DNA from: Pseudolabrys sp.
Lineage (GTDB): Bacteria; Pseudomonadota; Alphaproteobacteria; Rhizobiales; Xanthobacteraceae
Assembly: GCA_026125895.1 (NCBI GenBank)
Contig: JAHCKG010000005.1
Coordinates: forward strand, 1 to 64,000
Direction of reading: 5' to 3'
DNA length: 64,000 nt
A program made the translations under genes and the position numbers. Positions 45,024 to 53,942 of the stretch are shown piece after piece (the stretch's first letter is position 1; every line of letters begins with the position of its first letter). Under the pieces are notes generated by a model. It saw nothing but the letters and a program-made list of their open reading frames with translations, ran no database searches and was not told the origin of the DNA.

Positions 45024-45920
45024 TTGAATTATCGCCACGCCTTTCATGCCGGAAACGTCGCCGACGTGTTCAAGCACGCGGTGCTGTGCCGCATCCTCAG
45101 CTATCTCACCGAAAAGCCGGCGGCATTCCGCGTTATCGACACCCATGCCGGCGCCGGCATCTATGATTTGGCGAGTGCCGAGGCCCAACGCGGCGGCGAA
45201 TGGCAGGCCGGCATCGGCCGGCTGGTGGGCGCGGCCGCCGCGGGCGAATTGCCGGACCGCGCCAAAGCGCTGCTCGAGCCTTATCTTGACGTCATCGGCG
45301 CGCTCAACGAGCGCGGCGCGATAAAGCTCTATCCAGGTTCGCCGGCGATCGCCCGCGCTTTCCTCCGGGCCGGCGATCGGCTGATCGCCTGCGAGGTCGA
45401 ACCGAAGGCGTCGGCGCAACTGGAACGTCAGCTGCGCAATGACGGCCGCATCAAGGTGATGACCATCGATGGCTGGTCGGCGATGACAACCTATGTGCCA
45501 CCGCCCGAACGCCGCGGCCTGGTGCTGGTCGATCCGCCGTTCGAGGAGGAAGCCGACTTCCATCGGCAGTCTCACAACCTTGGTCTGGCCCACCGCAAGT
45601 GGGCGACCGGCATCTACGCGCTATGGTATCCGATTAAGGGGCGCGGTGAAGCCGATGCACTCGCCAAGCGTGTACGCAAGCTCGGTATCGCCAAAGTGCT
45701 GCGGGCCGAGTTGTTGGTTTCAAAGCTCAAGGACCAGAGCCGGCTGAACGGCTCCGGGCTCATCGTCGTCAATCCGCCCTGGACGCTGGAAGGCGAATTG
45801 CAGGCCCTGCTGCCGGTCCTGGCGCGGCTGCTCGAGCGCGAACCGGGCGGCGGTAGCATGCGGGTCGACTGGCTGGCGGGTGAAACAACGCCTGTTGCAG
45901 CGCGCAAGCCGGGCGGCTGA
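45024..45920 (+). CDS. rlmJ: 23S rRNA m6A2030 methyltransferase RlmJ
   Basis: 298 residues with the RlmJ start NYRHAFHAGNVADVFKHAVL and the conserved block VIDTHAGAGIYDL (SAM-binding), then the catalytic DPPF of N6-adenine methyltransferases (LVLVDPPFEEEADF, residue ~170) and GLIVVNPPWTLEGELQALLP. Methylates A2030 of 23S rRNA. Begins at TTG 45024, which is frequent for this family, since MNYRHAFHAG is the normal family start. Lone gene. Confidence 0.93.
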   Translation: MNYRHAFHAGNVADVFKHAVLCRILSYLTEKPAAFRVIDTHAGAGIYDLASAEAQRGGEWQAGIGRLVGAAAAGELPDRAKALLEPYLDVIGALNERGAIKLYPGSPAIARAFLRAGDRLIACEVEPKASAQLERQLRNDGRIKVMTIDGWSAMTTYVPPPERRGLVLVDPPFEEEADFHRQSHNLGLAHRKWATGIYALWYPIKGRGEADALAKRVRKLGIAKVLRAELLVSKLKDQSRLNGSGLIVVNPPWTLEGELQALLPVLARLLEREPGGGSMRVDWLAGETTPVAARKPGG

Positions 45921-46113
45921 TCTCACTAATCCCTTTTCAGGCGGGCGGACTTGGTGTGTAGTTCCCCCGGTTGGCAATGGCGTTTCCGCCTCCTGTGGGG
46001 GGCCGGCGGAATAACTAGGCCCGGTCAGGCCAGAGATTTCTCCGTCCGTGAAAGCCGTGTCGATTCACCGTGCGTGGGGCCGGTGAAAAGAGCAGTGCGG
46101 GAGGAGCTTCTCG

Positions 46114-46326
46114 ATGGCGCAAACTGGTGTCGTCAAATTCTTCAACACCGAGCGGGGCTACGGCTTCATCAAGCCGGACGACGGTGCGCGCGATGTGTTC
46201 GTGCATATCACCGCCGTTGAGCAGGCCGGCCTGAAATCGCTGAACGAAGGTCAGAAGATCACCTTCGACGTCGAGCCGGACAAGAAGGGCAAGGGCCCCA
46301 AGGCGGTCAACCTCATCGTCAGCTGA
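46114..46326 (+). CDS. Cold-shock (CspA-type) protein
   Basis: 70 residues, a single cold-shock OB fold. The RNP1 motif is KFFNTERGYGFI (residues ~8-19) and RNP2 is DVFVHI. Binds single-stranded RNA/DNA and melts RNA secondary structures. GGGAGGAGC lies before the ATG. The leader from about 45940 to 46113 is long and GC-structured (GGGGGGCCGGCGG), typical of csp genes that are controlled after transcription. Ends SLNEGQKITFDVEPDKKGKG plus PKAVNLIVS. Confidence 0.95.
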   Translation: MAQTGVVKFFNTERGYGFIKPDDGARDVFVHITAVEQAGLKSLNEGQKITFDVEPDKKGKGPKAVNLIVS

Positions 46327-46494
46327 CCGCTGGCCGCGCGCCGCCGCTTGCGCGGACCGCGCGGTTATGCGGTAACAGATCGTCAAGTGCGCACATTCGG
46401 TGCGCGTTAGCCGACAACGGTGCCATCATGCGTGTGGGCCAGTCACGGCTCGCGCCCGAGGGCGCGCGTCAATGCGTCAATAATGGAATGCGCC

Positions 46495-47100
46495 ATGATG
46501 ATCTTGCGTCACAGCCCCGCTTCGCCATTCGTGCGGAAAGTCAAAATCGCCGCCGACATTCTCGGCCTCACCGATCGGATCGAACTGCGCGATGCGGATA
46601 CGATCGCGCCGGAGGCCGGATTTCTCGACCAGAATGCCCTCGGCAAGATCCCGACGCTGGTCCTGGAAGACGGCTCGACCTTGTTCGACTCGCCAGTCAT
46701 CGTCGAATATCTCGATCACCTCGCCGGCGGCGGCCGCATCCTGCCGCGCGAAGCGAAGGCGCGCTTCGCCGCCTTGCGCACACAGGCACTGTGCGACGGC
46801 ATCCTCGATGCGGCGCTGCTCATCGTCTATGAGGGCCGTTTCCGCAAGCCGGAAATGAAGGTACAGGCGTGGGTCGACCGCCAGCTGGGCAAGATCGATC
46901 GCGCGCTTGCCGTGCTCGAGGCGGCGCCGCCGGCCGTCGGCGAGGTGCCGGACGTCGGGCAGATCACCTTGGCCTGCGCACTCGGTTATCTCGATCTTCG
47001 TCTCGAAGGCCGCTGGCGCAATAACCATCCCACGCTCGTCGCCTGGCTCGATCAGTTCGCCGCGCGCGTGCCGGCCTTCGGCAAAACCAAACCGGCTTGA
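46495..47100 (+). CDS. Glutathione S-transferase-like protein
   Basis: 201 residues. N-terminal thioredoxin-fold domain with ILRHSPASPFVRKVKIAADI and the cis-proline region GKIPTLVLEDGSTLFDSPVI (Glu/Asp-Ser motif that holds glutathione), then an all-helical C-terminal domain (DVGQITLACALGYLDLRLEG). Lacks an N-terminal tyrosine, so a Ser/Cys-type class (beta or chi-like). Start chosen at ATG 46495; the frame upstream is low in protein-like features. Substrate unknown. A terminator follows at 47119. Confidence 0.9.
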   Translation: MMILRHSPASPFVRKVKIAADILGLTDRIELRDADTIAPEAGFLDQNALGKIPTLVLEDGSTLFDSPVIVEYLDHLAGGGRILPREAKARFAALRTQALCDGILDAALLIVYEGRFRKPEMKVQAWVDRQLGKIDRALAVLEAAPPAVGEVPDVGQITLACALGYLDLRLEGRWRNNHPTLVAWLDQFAARVPAFGKTKPA

Positions 47101-47118
47101 GGCTGCGACGCGATAAAA

Positions 47119-47146
47119 AAAGCCCCGGCGCGAAGGCCGGGGCTTT
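47119..47146. terminator. Bidirectional hairpin terminator, GST / first porin
   Basis: Stem AAAGCCCCGGC (47119-47129) with GCCGGGGCTTT (47136-47146), 6-base loop. On the minus strand TTTTTTATCG follows, ideal for the porin gene ending at 47204; the plus side serves the GST gene. Confidence 0.9.
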
Positions 47147-47203
47147 GCAGTCTGCTCAGCAGTCTCTCAACAGTCTTGGAGTCTTTGGAAGTTCGAACGT
47201 CGA

Positions 47204-47806
47204 TCAGAACCGGTAGTTCAAGCCGGCGCGAACGATGTTGGAGTGATAGTTCGAACCGACACCGGCCAAAGTCGGGCCGTCGCCGAGGTCGACGTAGAGA
47301 TATTCGAGCTTGGCGGTCAGCGGGCCCGAGATCGCGGCTTCGATGCCGCCGCCCAGGGTCCAGCCGCTCTCGTTGTCGCTCACCATGCCGACGCCGGCCA
47401 CCGAGTTGCTGACGTCGCCGAAAGCGGCGCCGCCGGTGATGTAGGGCAGGATCGAACCGTTCGAACCCATGGCGTAGCCGAGGCGGCCCCGAATGGTCGC
47501 GAGCCAGTTGTTGCGAACCGCGGCGTTGGTGTGGCTCAGCCAGTTCATGTCGCCTTCGAGGCCGAACACCCACGGGCCGGTCTGGAAATTGTAACCGAGC
47601 GTGCCGCCGACGATGCCGGCGTCTGAGCCCGAACCGAAGGAGCCGCCGCCGCTGAGGCCGACATAGGGACCGGTCCAGTTATAGAGCACCGGCGCGGGCG
47701 GCACATAAGCCGGCGCCTTGGTCACCTGACGCGGCAGATCGGCGGCCTGCGCCGAGACAACACCCATCGCGACGATCGCGGCGGTGGCGAGAAGAAGCTT
47801 TTTCAT
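47204..47806 (-). CDS. Outer-membrane beta-barrel protein (Omp25/31 type), paralogue 1
   Basis: 200 residues: signal peptide MKKLLLATAAIVAMGVVSAQ (cleaved after AQA), then an eight-strand barrel with alternating hydrophobic strands: YNWTGPYVGLSGGGSFGSGS, GGTLGYNFQTGPWVFGLEGD, IRGRLGYAMGSNGSILPYIT, TLGGGIEAAISGPLTAKLEY, and a final aromatic C-terminus GLNYRF that directs it to the BAM complex. Related to Brucella Omp25/31. The nearest paralogue is 48035-48697 (same EAAISGP and LEYLYVDL blocks). Single gene with its own terminator. Confidence 0.93.
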   Translation of the reverse strand: MKKLLLATAAIVAMGVVSAQAADLPRQVTKAPAYVPPAPVLYNWTGPYVGLSGGGSFGSGSDAGIVGGTLGYNFQTGPWVFGLEGDMNWLSHTNAAVRNNWLATIRGRLGYAMGSNGSILPYITGGAAFGDVSNSVAGVGMVSDNESGWTLGGGIEAAISGPLTAKLEYLYVDLGDGPTLAGVGSNYHSNIVRAGLNYRF

Positions 47807-47984
47807 GACGCACCTCATCACTCGAATGTGAGACATTCGGACGGACGCGGCTGCGCCGTCCCCCGATGCCAATTCAAACGCGCGTTCCGTCGAACTGTTC
47901 CGGTGCGGCACAGCGGGTTCGGCGAGTTAATGCAGGAACTTGGCCGCTGTTGCGTGCGCGCAACAGCGGTGAAGGCAACAAAAA

Positions 47985-48006
47985 ACCCCGGAGCAGGCTC
48001 CGGGGT
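47985..48006 (-). terminator. Terminator after second porin
   Basis: Stem ACCCCGGAG (47985-47993) with CTCCGGGGT (47998-48006), 4-base loop, followed on the minus strand by TTTTTGTTG. Lies 29 bases beyond the stop at 48035. Confidence 0.9.
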
Positions 48007-48034
48007 CTTTCGCAGTGTTGTTGTTTGACGCTGC

Positions 48035-48697
48035 TTAGAAGCGATAGTTCAGGCCGCCGCGAACAATGTTGCTGCGGAAGTCGGTGGTCGAACCGAGCGG
48101 CGCGCTGGCGTCCTGCAGATCGACGTAGAGATACTCGACCTTCGCGGTCCACGGACCGGAGATCGCGGCTTCGACGCCGCCGCCGAGAGTCCAGCCGGCC
48201 TTGGTTTCCGACGAACTGCCGAAACCGGTCGCCGAGGTCTTCACGTCGCCAACGGCGAGACCGCCCGTGACGTAGGGCAGGAAGCGATCGAAGGCGTAGC
48301 CGATGCGGCCGCGCGCGGTGCCGAGCCAGTTGTTCTTGGCTTCGCAGGAGACGCCGACGGCGCAGGTTGCATCGCCCTTGAGGTTGCTCCAGTCGACGTC
48401 GCCTTCCAGACCGAACACGACCTGGTTCATCTGGAAGTTATAGCCGAGGGTGCCGCCGATCAGGCCGCCCGAGGTGTCGAAGTTGCCGCCGGTCGAGAAC
48501 GGGCCGCTGACCGAGGCATTGCCCCAGCCGCCGCCGCCGTTGATACCGGCATAGAAGCCGGACCAGTTGTAGATCGGGGCAAAGTAAGCCGGGGCCTTGG
48601 TCGGCATCGCCTCGCGGCGCGGCATGTCCGCGGCGTTGGCCGCGGTCATCGAGGACAGGACCGCCAAAGCAGCGGCGGCGAAAACGAAACGCTTCAT
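48035..48697 (-). CDS. Outer-membrane beta-barrel protein (Omp25/31 type), paralogue 2
   Basis: 220 residues: signal peptide MKRFVFAAAALAVLSSMTAA (cleaved after NAA), short linker RREAMPTKAPAYFAPIYNW, then the eight-strand barrel ending GGLNYRF. Compared with paralogue 1 it has an extra external loop with a Cys pair (ATCAVGVSCEAKNN), which could be a disulfide. Ribosome site GGAGAAG precedes the ATG at 48697. The frame upstream in MWGFMTEKFE is unlikely to be translated. Expressed alone from a promoter just upstream in the 48.7-48.9 kb AT-rich region. Confidence 0.93.
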   Translation of the reverse strand: MKRFVFAAAALAVLSSMTAANAADMPRREAMPTKAPAYFAPIYNWSGFYAGINGGGGWGNASVSGPFSTGGNFDTSGGLIGGTLGYNFQMNQVVFGLEGDVDWSNLKGDATCAVGVSCEAKNNWLGTARGRIGYAFDRFLPYVTGGLAVGDVKTSATGFGSSSETKAGWTLGGGVEAAISGPWTAKVEYLYVDLQDASAPLGSTTDFRSNIVRGGLNYRF

Positions 48698-49027
48698 CTC
48701 AAACTTCTCCGTCATGAAGCCCCACAAAACCTGGCCGCACAGTATTCGGTTTCGATGCCGCGTCTAGTGCAAATAAGCCACAGATAACAACAAGTTATCC
48801 TGAGTTTCATGACACGTTACAAACAATCAAAAGTCATTTTGTGGCCGTAATTTCGAGCGGCCTAAGCCATGATTACCGGCAGCGAATACTTGTTGGCGTC
48901 AAAATATATACGGATTTTACCGCGCTAACCCTTGCGCATCCCAATGGACTACTCAAGCGACCAAGAAAAAGGCCCCGGACCAGAGGTCCGGGGCCCGATC
49001 GCGAGCAGGCGGGCATCCACCCGTTCG
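48698..49027. other. Gene-free, AT-rich stretch between porin genes 2 and 3
   Basis: About 330 bases, clearly AT-richer (e.g. around 48770-48920) than the rest, which fits a strong promoter region for the porin at 48697. Also contains the terminator of porin 3 at 48971-48995. No gene seen. Confidence 0.6.
48971..48995 (-). terminator. Terminator after third porin
   Basis: Perfect 11-base stem GGCCCCGGACC (48971-48981) with GGTCCGGGGCC (48985-48995), 3-base loop, followed on the minus strand by TTTTTCTTGG. Lies 33 bases beyond the stop at 49028. Confidence 0.9.
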
Positions 49028-49645
49028 CTAGAAGTGGTAGTTCACGCCGACGCGGATGAAGTTCGATTCCAGGCCGTTGCTGGTGCCGGTGATCGAGTAG
49101 GCGCGGTTGCCGAGGTCGGCATAGAGGTACTCGATCTTGGCCGACCACTGCCGGGCGAGGCCGAGTTCGACGCCGAGGCCGAGGGTCCAGCCGACATGGG
49201 TCTTGGATTCCGAGAGAGCGCCGCTCTCGCCCTTGAGGCCGCCATAGGCGATACCGCCGGTGCCGTAGAACAGAATGTTGTTCCAGGCCATGCCGACGCG
49301 GCCCCGCAAGGTGCCGAACCAGGGGTTGGAGAACTTGTAGGGTGCGAAGGTGTCGTCGGCGCCCGAAATCTGCAGATCGGTCTCGCCGCCGAACACGAAT
49401 TGGCCCTGCTGCCAGTTGTAGCCGCCGGTCAGGCCGCCGAGCACGCCGCTCGGCTTGGTGTTGGTGCCGGGGACGTCGCCCCACTGATAACCGACGGTCG
49501 CGCCGGCGTACCAGCCCGCCCAGTTGTAATAGGAGCCGGGCGCGGGTTGCGAATAATAGGAACCGCGCGGCAGATCGGCGGCGGTAGCGGCGCCGGTCGC
49601 CGCAGCGACTGCCAGCACGGTCAACGCCAGAATTTGCTTTCTCAT
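49028..49645 (-). CDS. Outer-membrane beta-barrel protein (Omp25/31 type), paralogue 3
   Basis: 205 residues: signal peptide MRKQILALTVLAVAAATGAA (cleaved after TAA), then YYSQPAPGSYYNWAGWYAGA and an eight-strand barrel ending VGVNYHF. No disulfide cysteines. Closer in loop length to paralogue 1 but with a different order of small residues (e.g. GTGGIAYGGLKGESGALS). GGAGAG lies 5 bases before the ATG at 49645. Own terminator. The three genes in a row suggest tandem duplication with divergence; each lies in its own transcription unit. Confidence 0.93.
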   Translation of the reverse strand: MRKQILALTVLAVAAATGAATAADLPRGSYYSQPAPGSYYNWAGWYAGATVGYQWGDVPGTNTKPSGVLGGLTGGYNWQQGQFVFGGETDLQISGADDTFAPYKFSNPWFGTLRGRVGMAWNNILFYGTGGIAYGGLKGESGALSESKTHVGWTLGLGVELGLARQWSAKIEYLYADLGNRAYSITGTSNGLESNFIRVGVNYHF

Positions 49646-49920
49646 TTTACTCTCCACCTACTCACGCGACTTACAAGCGGTGCATCCGCGCGCTTTTCGC
49701 GCTCCGCGCACCGCGGCCTTGGTTAAAATGTCCGCGTCGGGGTTAGCGAGCTTGGACAATTTTTCGTTGCCGATTTATCGCGCTTTGTCGGTTAAGCGGT
49801 TATTACCCGCTAACCCTGAGGCCGCGTTATCCCTAAGGAACAGTTGCGCCTTATGCTTTCCGCGCCGTTTACCATGCGCCCGCGTGCGGCTATGGCTGTG
49901 AAGTCGCGACCCGGTTTTCC

Positions 49921-50745
49921 GTGGTGAATTCCGGTATAGTTAAAAAACCTGTATTGCCGAGTTGCATTGACGTGGTTGGACATCCTGAAACCCACGCGCC
50001 GGGTGCGGCGCTCATCACCGGAGCGGCACGCCGCATCGGCCGCGCCATCGCATTGGCGTTGTCGCGTGAGGGTTACGCCGTCGTCCTGCATGCCAACCGT
50101 TCGCGCGACGAAGCCGACGCGCTTGCCGCATCGATCAGACAGGCCGGCGGCAATGCCGCCGTCGTGCTCGGCGATCTCGGCGATGCCGAGGCCGTCGGCA
50201 ACATGGTGCCGGCGGCGTCGGCCAAATTCGGCACCCTGACGCTGCTCGTCAACAATGCCAGCCTGTTCGACGACGACGACGCCGCGACCGTGACGCGTCA
50301 GGCTTTCGAGCGGACGCTTGCCGTCAATCTCACGGCGCCGCTGTTCCTGGCGCAGGCCTTCGCGGCGCAGGCGCCGCGCGATGCGGCTTCGTCGATCGTC
50401 AACATCGTCGATCAGCGCGTGCTGCGGCCGACGCCGAAATTCTTCTCCTACGCCATGAGCAAGTCGGCGCTGCATGCGGCGACCACGACCCTGGCGCAGG
50501 CCTTCGCGCCGCTGCGCGTCAACGCCGTGGCGCCGGGGCCGACGCTGCCGAGCCCGCGGCAGAACGAGACGCAATTCGCCGAGCAGGCGGCGCTGATGCC
50601 GCTCGGCCGCGGGCCGGCGCCGGAGGAAATCGCCGAGGCGGTGGTCTATCTGGCCGGTGCGCGAAGCGTCAGCGGCGTGACGATCGCGGTGGACGGCGGC
50701 CAGCACCTCGCCTGGCAGACGCCGGATGCCGACGTGCCGGAGTAG
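49921..50745 (+). CDS. Short-chain dehydrogenase, pteridine-reductase-like
   Basis: 274 residues. SDR motifs: cofactor loop LITGAARRIGRAIALALSRE (an R-R after TGAA favours NADPH), NNAS (~107), the active-site YAMSKSALHAATTTLAQAFA (Tyr-x3-Lys), and APGPTLPSP. TGAARRIG and NNASLF occur in pteridine reductases and FolM, which reduce dihydromonapterin or biopterin. GTG 49921 is the track of the longest open frame; a later GTG at 49972 is also possible and neither has a clear ribosome site. Followed after 39 bases by uvrC. Confidence 0.85.
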   Translation: MVNSGIVKKPVLPSCIDVVGHPETHAPGAALITGAARRIGRAIALALSREGYAVVLHANRSRDEADALAASIRQAGGNAAVVLGDLGDAEAVGNMVPAASAKFGTLTLLVNNASLFDDDDAATVTRQAFERTLAVNLTAPLFLAQAFAAQAPRDAASSIVNIVDQRVLRPTPKFFSYAMSKSALHAATTTLAQAFAPLRVNAVAPGPTLPSPRQNETQFAEQAALMPLGRGPAPEEIAEAVVYLAGARSVSGVTIAVDGGQHLAWQTPDADVPE

Positions 50746-50784
50746 GGCAGTGGTCAACGGCGCGGCGCAGCCTATATTCCAGCC

Positions 50785-52938
50785 ATGAACGGCAGCCGAA
50801 AAGACATCGATCCGGACAGCGAACTGCGCGAGGACGACGACGCGCCGACGCTGCCCGAACTCGATCTGGGCGACATTGAAGCCGACGTCGGCACGCTGGC
50901 GCATGGCCGCGCCGCGATCGCTCGCGCCGTCAAGCATGCCCCGGCGGGCCCCGGCGTCTATCGCATGATCGATGCGAAGGGCGACGTGCTCTATGTCGGC
51001 AAGGCCAAGAGCATCAAAAAACGCGTCGCCAATTATACGCGGCCGGTCGCTTATGACGCGCGCATCGGCCGCATGGTTGCGGCAACCGTGTCCATGGAGT
51101 TCGTCTCGACGGCGACCGAGACCGAAGCGCTGTTGCTCGAAGCCAACCTGATCAAGCGTCTGCGGCCGCGCTTCAACGTGCTGCTGCGCGACGACAAGTC
51201 GTTTCCCTATATCCTGATCACGTCGGACCACTGGGCGCCGCAGATCCTCAAGCATCGCGGCGCGCGGACGCGCCCCGGCCATTACTACGGCCCCTTCGCC
51301 AATGCCGGCGCGGTCAATCGCACCATCAACGCGCTGCAGCGCGCCTTCCTGCTGCGCAATTGCTCGGACTCGTTCTTCGAGTCGCGGTCACGGCCGTGTC
51401 TGCTCTATCAGATCAAGCGCTGCTCGGGCCCGTGCACGCAGGAGATCGACTTCAAGGGCTATGCCGAATTGGTGCGCGAGGCCAACGCCTTCCTCGACGG
51501 CAAGAGCCGCAACGTGCAGAAGGAACTGGCGGTCGAGATGGATCAGGCGTCGCAGGCGCTCGATTTCGAGCGCGCCGCGATCTATCGCGACCGTCTGGCG
51601 GCGCTGTCGGCGATCACGTCGACGCAGGGCATCAATCCGCGCACCATCGAGGAAGCCGACGTCTTCGTCGTCCATCAGGACGGCGGCTATTCCTGTGTCG
51701 AGGTATTCTTCTTCCGCACCGGCCAGAACTGGGGCAACCGCGCTTATTTCCCCAAAGCCGATCGTGCGCTTGGCCCTGGCGAAGTGCTCAGCGCGTTTCT
51801 GGCGCAGTTCTATGACGACAAGCCGGCGCCGCGCCTCATCCTCGTGTCGCATGAATTCGATGAGCGCGCGCTGCTCGCCGAGGCGCTGACGGCCAAGAGT
51901 GAGCGCAAGGTCGAGGTGGCGCTGCCGCAGCGCGGCGAGCGCAAGGAGCTGGTGATGCATGCGCTGGCCAATGCGCGCGAGGCGCTCGGCCGCAAACTCG
52001 CCGACACCGCCTCGCAGCAGCGGCTGTTCGCGGCGCTGACCGAGGCCTTCGGCCTGGCAAAGCCGCCGCGCCGCATCGAGGTCTACGACAACAGCCACAT
52101 TGCCGGCACCAACGCGGTGGGCGGCATGATCGTCGCCGGGCCGGAAGGCTTCCGCAAGAACCAGTACCGCAAGTTCAACATCCGCTCGACTGACATCACG
52201 CCGGGGGATGACTTCGGCATGATGCGCGAGGTCCTGCAGCGGCGGTTCAAGCGGCTGCTGGCGGAGAATCCAAGGGCGGTGTCGCCTGCCTCTCTTTCTT
52301 CTTCCCCCTCTCCCCTTGTGGGAGAGGGTGGTGAGCCGCATAGCGGCGAACCGGGTGAGGGGTCGGCATCCGTAACGAGCTCCGACCCCTCACCCGCCCT
52401 CGCTGCGCTCGGGCACCCTCTCCCACATGGGGAGAGGGGAAGCGAGCAAGCGGAACACGACGAGCCCGCCGACTCCCCCTGGCCCGATCTCCTGCTGATC
52501 GACGGCGGGCAGGGGCAGTTGAGCGCGGCGCAGCAGACTTTGGCCGAGATGGGCGTCACCGATGTGCCGCTGGTTTCCATCGCCAAGGGCCGCGACCGCG
52601 AGGCCGGGCGCGAAACCTTCTTCATGCCGGGCAAGACGCCGTTCAAGCTGCCGCCGCGCGACCCGGTTCTGTATTTCGTCGAGCGGCTGCGCGACGAAGC
52701 CCATCGCTTTGCCATCGGCTCGCACCGCACGCGGCGCAAGAAGGATATCCGCGAAGCCGGTCTGCAGGAGATCGAGGGGATCGGGCCCACCCGCAAGAGC
52801 GCGCTGCTCCGCCACTTCGGCACGCTCAAGGCCATCGAGCGCGCCAGCATCGCCGACCTGCAGCACGTACCGGGAATCAATGCAGAGATGGCGCGAAAGA
52901 TCTATGAGTTCTTCCACGACAAGGCGCCGGCGAAGTAA
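50785..52938 (+). CDS. uvrC: Excinuclease UvrC with in-frame palindromic insertion
   Basis: 717 residues, about 40-60 longer than usual. GIY-YIG domain at the front ([20 protein letters not shown], ~55-75), UVR motif ([20 protein letters not shown], ~248-268), RNase H-like endonuclease ([20 protein letters not shown] and, later, [14 protein letters not shown]), and C-terminal helix-hairpin-helix ([18 protein letters not shown]). Makes both incisions with UvrAB in nucleotide excision repair. Odd: residues ~507-552 are encoded by a palindromic repeat (52305-52439) within the endonuclease domain, between KRFKRLL-type helix and the DGG catalytic strand, a normally short variable loop. Confidence 0.97.
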   Translation: MNGSRKDIDPDSELREDDDAPTLPELDLGDIEADVGTLAHGRAAIARAVKHAPAGPGVYRMIDAKGDVLYVGKAKSIKKRVANYTRPVAYDARIGRMVAATVSMEFVSTATETEALLLEANLIKRLRPRFNVLLRDDKSFPYILITSDHWAPQILKHRGARTRPGHYYGPFANAGAVNRTINALQRAFLLRNCSDSFFESRSRPCLLYQIKRCSGPCTQEIDFKGYAELVREANAFLDGKSRNVQKELAVEMDQASQALDFERAAIYRDRLAALSAITSTQGINPRTIEEADVFVVHQDGGYSCVEVFFFRTGQNWGNRAYFPKADRALGPGEVLSAFLAQFYDDKPAPRLILVSHEFDERALLAEALTAKSERKVEVALPQRGERKELVMHALANAREALGRKLADTASQQRLFAALTEAFGLAKPPRRIEVYDNSHIAGTNAVGGMIVAGPEGFRKNQYRKFNIRSTDITPGDDFGMMREVLQRRFKRLLAENPRAVSPASLSSSPSPLVGEGGEPHSGEPGEGSASVTSSDPSPALAALGHPLPHGERGSEQAEHDEPADSPWPDLLLIDGGQGQLSAAQQTLAEMGVTDVPLVSIAKGRDREAGRETFFMPGKTPFKLPPRDPVLYFVERLRDEAHRFAIGSHRTRRKKDIREAGLQEIEGIGPTRKSALLRHFGTLKAIERASIADLQHVPGINAEMARKIYEFFHDKAPAK
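52305..52439. repeat. Palindromic (REP-like) element inserted in frame in uvrC
   Basis: Outer arms 52305-52330 and 52414-52439 are 26 bases with one mismatch (CCCCTCTCCCCTTGTGGGAG... versus its complement); inner arms 52352-52366 and 52382-52396 match perfectly over 15 bases (CGGGTGAGGGGTCGG). The element is translated as part of UvrC with no stop codon. Same kind of element is widespread between genes in this order. Confidence 0.92.
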
Positions 52939-52996
52939 CGTCGTGCGGCAGAGTCCGTCATGCCGGCCATGACAAGACAAACAGCGGTGGAAGCCA

Positions 52997-53887
52997 ATGA
53001 TCATCAAATCGCAAGCCGACGTCACGCCGGCCGTTCTCGAGGCCTACAGCAAGATTGACGATCCGCGGCTGCGCGAGATCGTTGCTGCGCTGGTCAAGCA
53101 CCTGCATGCCTTCGCCCGCGAGGTGCATCTCACCGAGGAGGAATTCCACAAGGGCGCGGCAATTGTCGCGCGGCTCGGCCAGATGACCAACGCCACTCAT
53201 AATGAAGTGGTGCTGATGTGCGGCTCGCTCGGTTTCTCGGCGCTGGTGTGTCTCCTGAACAACGGCAATAACGGCCAGACCGAAACCACGGCGAATTTGC
53301 TCGGCCCGTTCTGGCGATTGAATTCACCGCGCACGGAGAATGGCGGTTCGATCGTGCGCTCACCGACGCCGGGACCGGTGCTGTTCGTCACCGCCACGGT
53401 CAAGGACACGCAAGGCCGCCCCGTCGCCGGCGCCGAGGTCGATGTCTGGCATTCCTCGCCGGAGGGCTTTTACGAGCAGCAGGACCCTAACCAGGCCGAT
53501 ATGAACCTGCGCGGCAAGTTCACGACCGACGCCGAGGGCCGCTTCAGCTTCCGCAGCGTCAAGCCGGCCGGTTATCCGATCCCCATCGAGGGCCCGGTCG
53601 GCGATCTGCTGCGTCACGCCGGGCGGCACAATTACCGGCCGGCGCATCTGCACTTCCTGATCTTCAAGGAAGGGTTCAAGACCCACATTTCGCAGATCTA
53701 CACGCCGGACGACGAGCGCCTGGAAACCGACGTCCAGTTCGGCGTCACCCGCGCCCTGATCGGCGATTTCGTGCGCCACGACGGCCCGGCGCCGGTGCCG
53801 GACGTGAGCGGGGAGTGGTATTCGCTGGATCAGACATTCGTGATGGAGCCCGGTCTCGCCCGCCTGCCGAAAGCCCCGATCGAGTAA
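52997..53887 (+). CDS. Intradiol ring-cleavage dioxygenase (hydroxyquinol/catechol 1,2-dioxygenase type)
   Basis: 296 residues. N-terminal dimerisation helices then the catalytic beta-sandwich. All four Fe(III) ligands can be placed: Tyr159 (GFYEQQ), Tyr193 (GYPIPIEGPV), His217 and His219 (HNYRPAHLHF), as in catechol 1,2-dioxygenase. Typical of hydroxyquinol 1,2-dioxygenases is the block GPFWRLNSPRTENGGSIVRS. Cleaves an aromatic diol or triol to a muconate or maleylacetate. Unusual context: it sits between uvrC and pgsA without any other aromatic-degradation gene. ATG follows GGAAGCC, moderate. Confidence 0.92.
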   Translation: MIIKSQADVTPAVLEAYSKIDDPRLREIVAALVKHLHAFAREVHLTEEEFHKGAAIVARLGQMTNATHNEVVLMCGSLGFSALVCLLNNGNNGQTETTANLLGPFWRLNSPRTENGGSIVRSPTPGPVLFVTATVKDTQGRPVAGAEVDVWHSSPEGFYEQQDPNQADMNLRGKFTTDAEGRFSFRSVKPAGYPIPIEGPVGDLLRHAGRHNYRPAHLHFLIFKEGFKTHISQIYTPDDERLETDVQFGVTRALIGDFVRHDGPAPVPDVSGEWYSLDQTFVMEPGLARLPKAPIE

Positions 53888-53942
53888 CGGTAAAACTCTT
53901 CCCCGGCCGCATGCGGGGTGATCGCCGCCGGCGGTTGACCTG

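Noticed and set aside
45921-46113. Possible separate small RNA gene before csp
   Set aside because: More simply the long 5' leader of the cold-shock gene; no promoter or terminator pair for a separate RNA.
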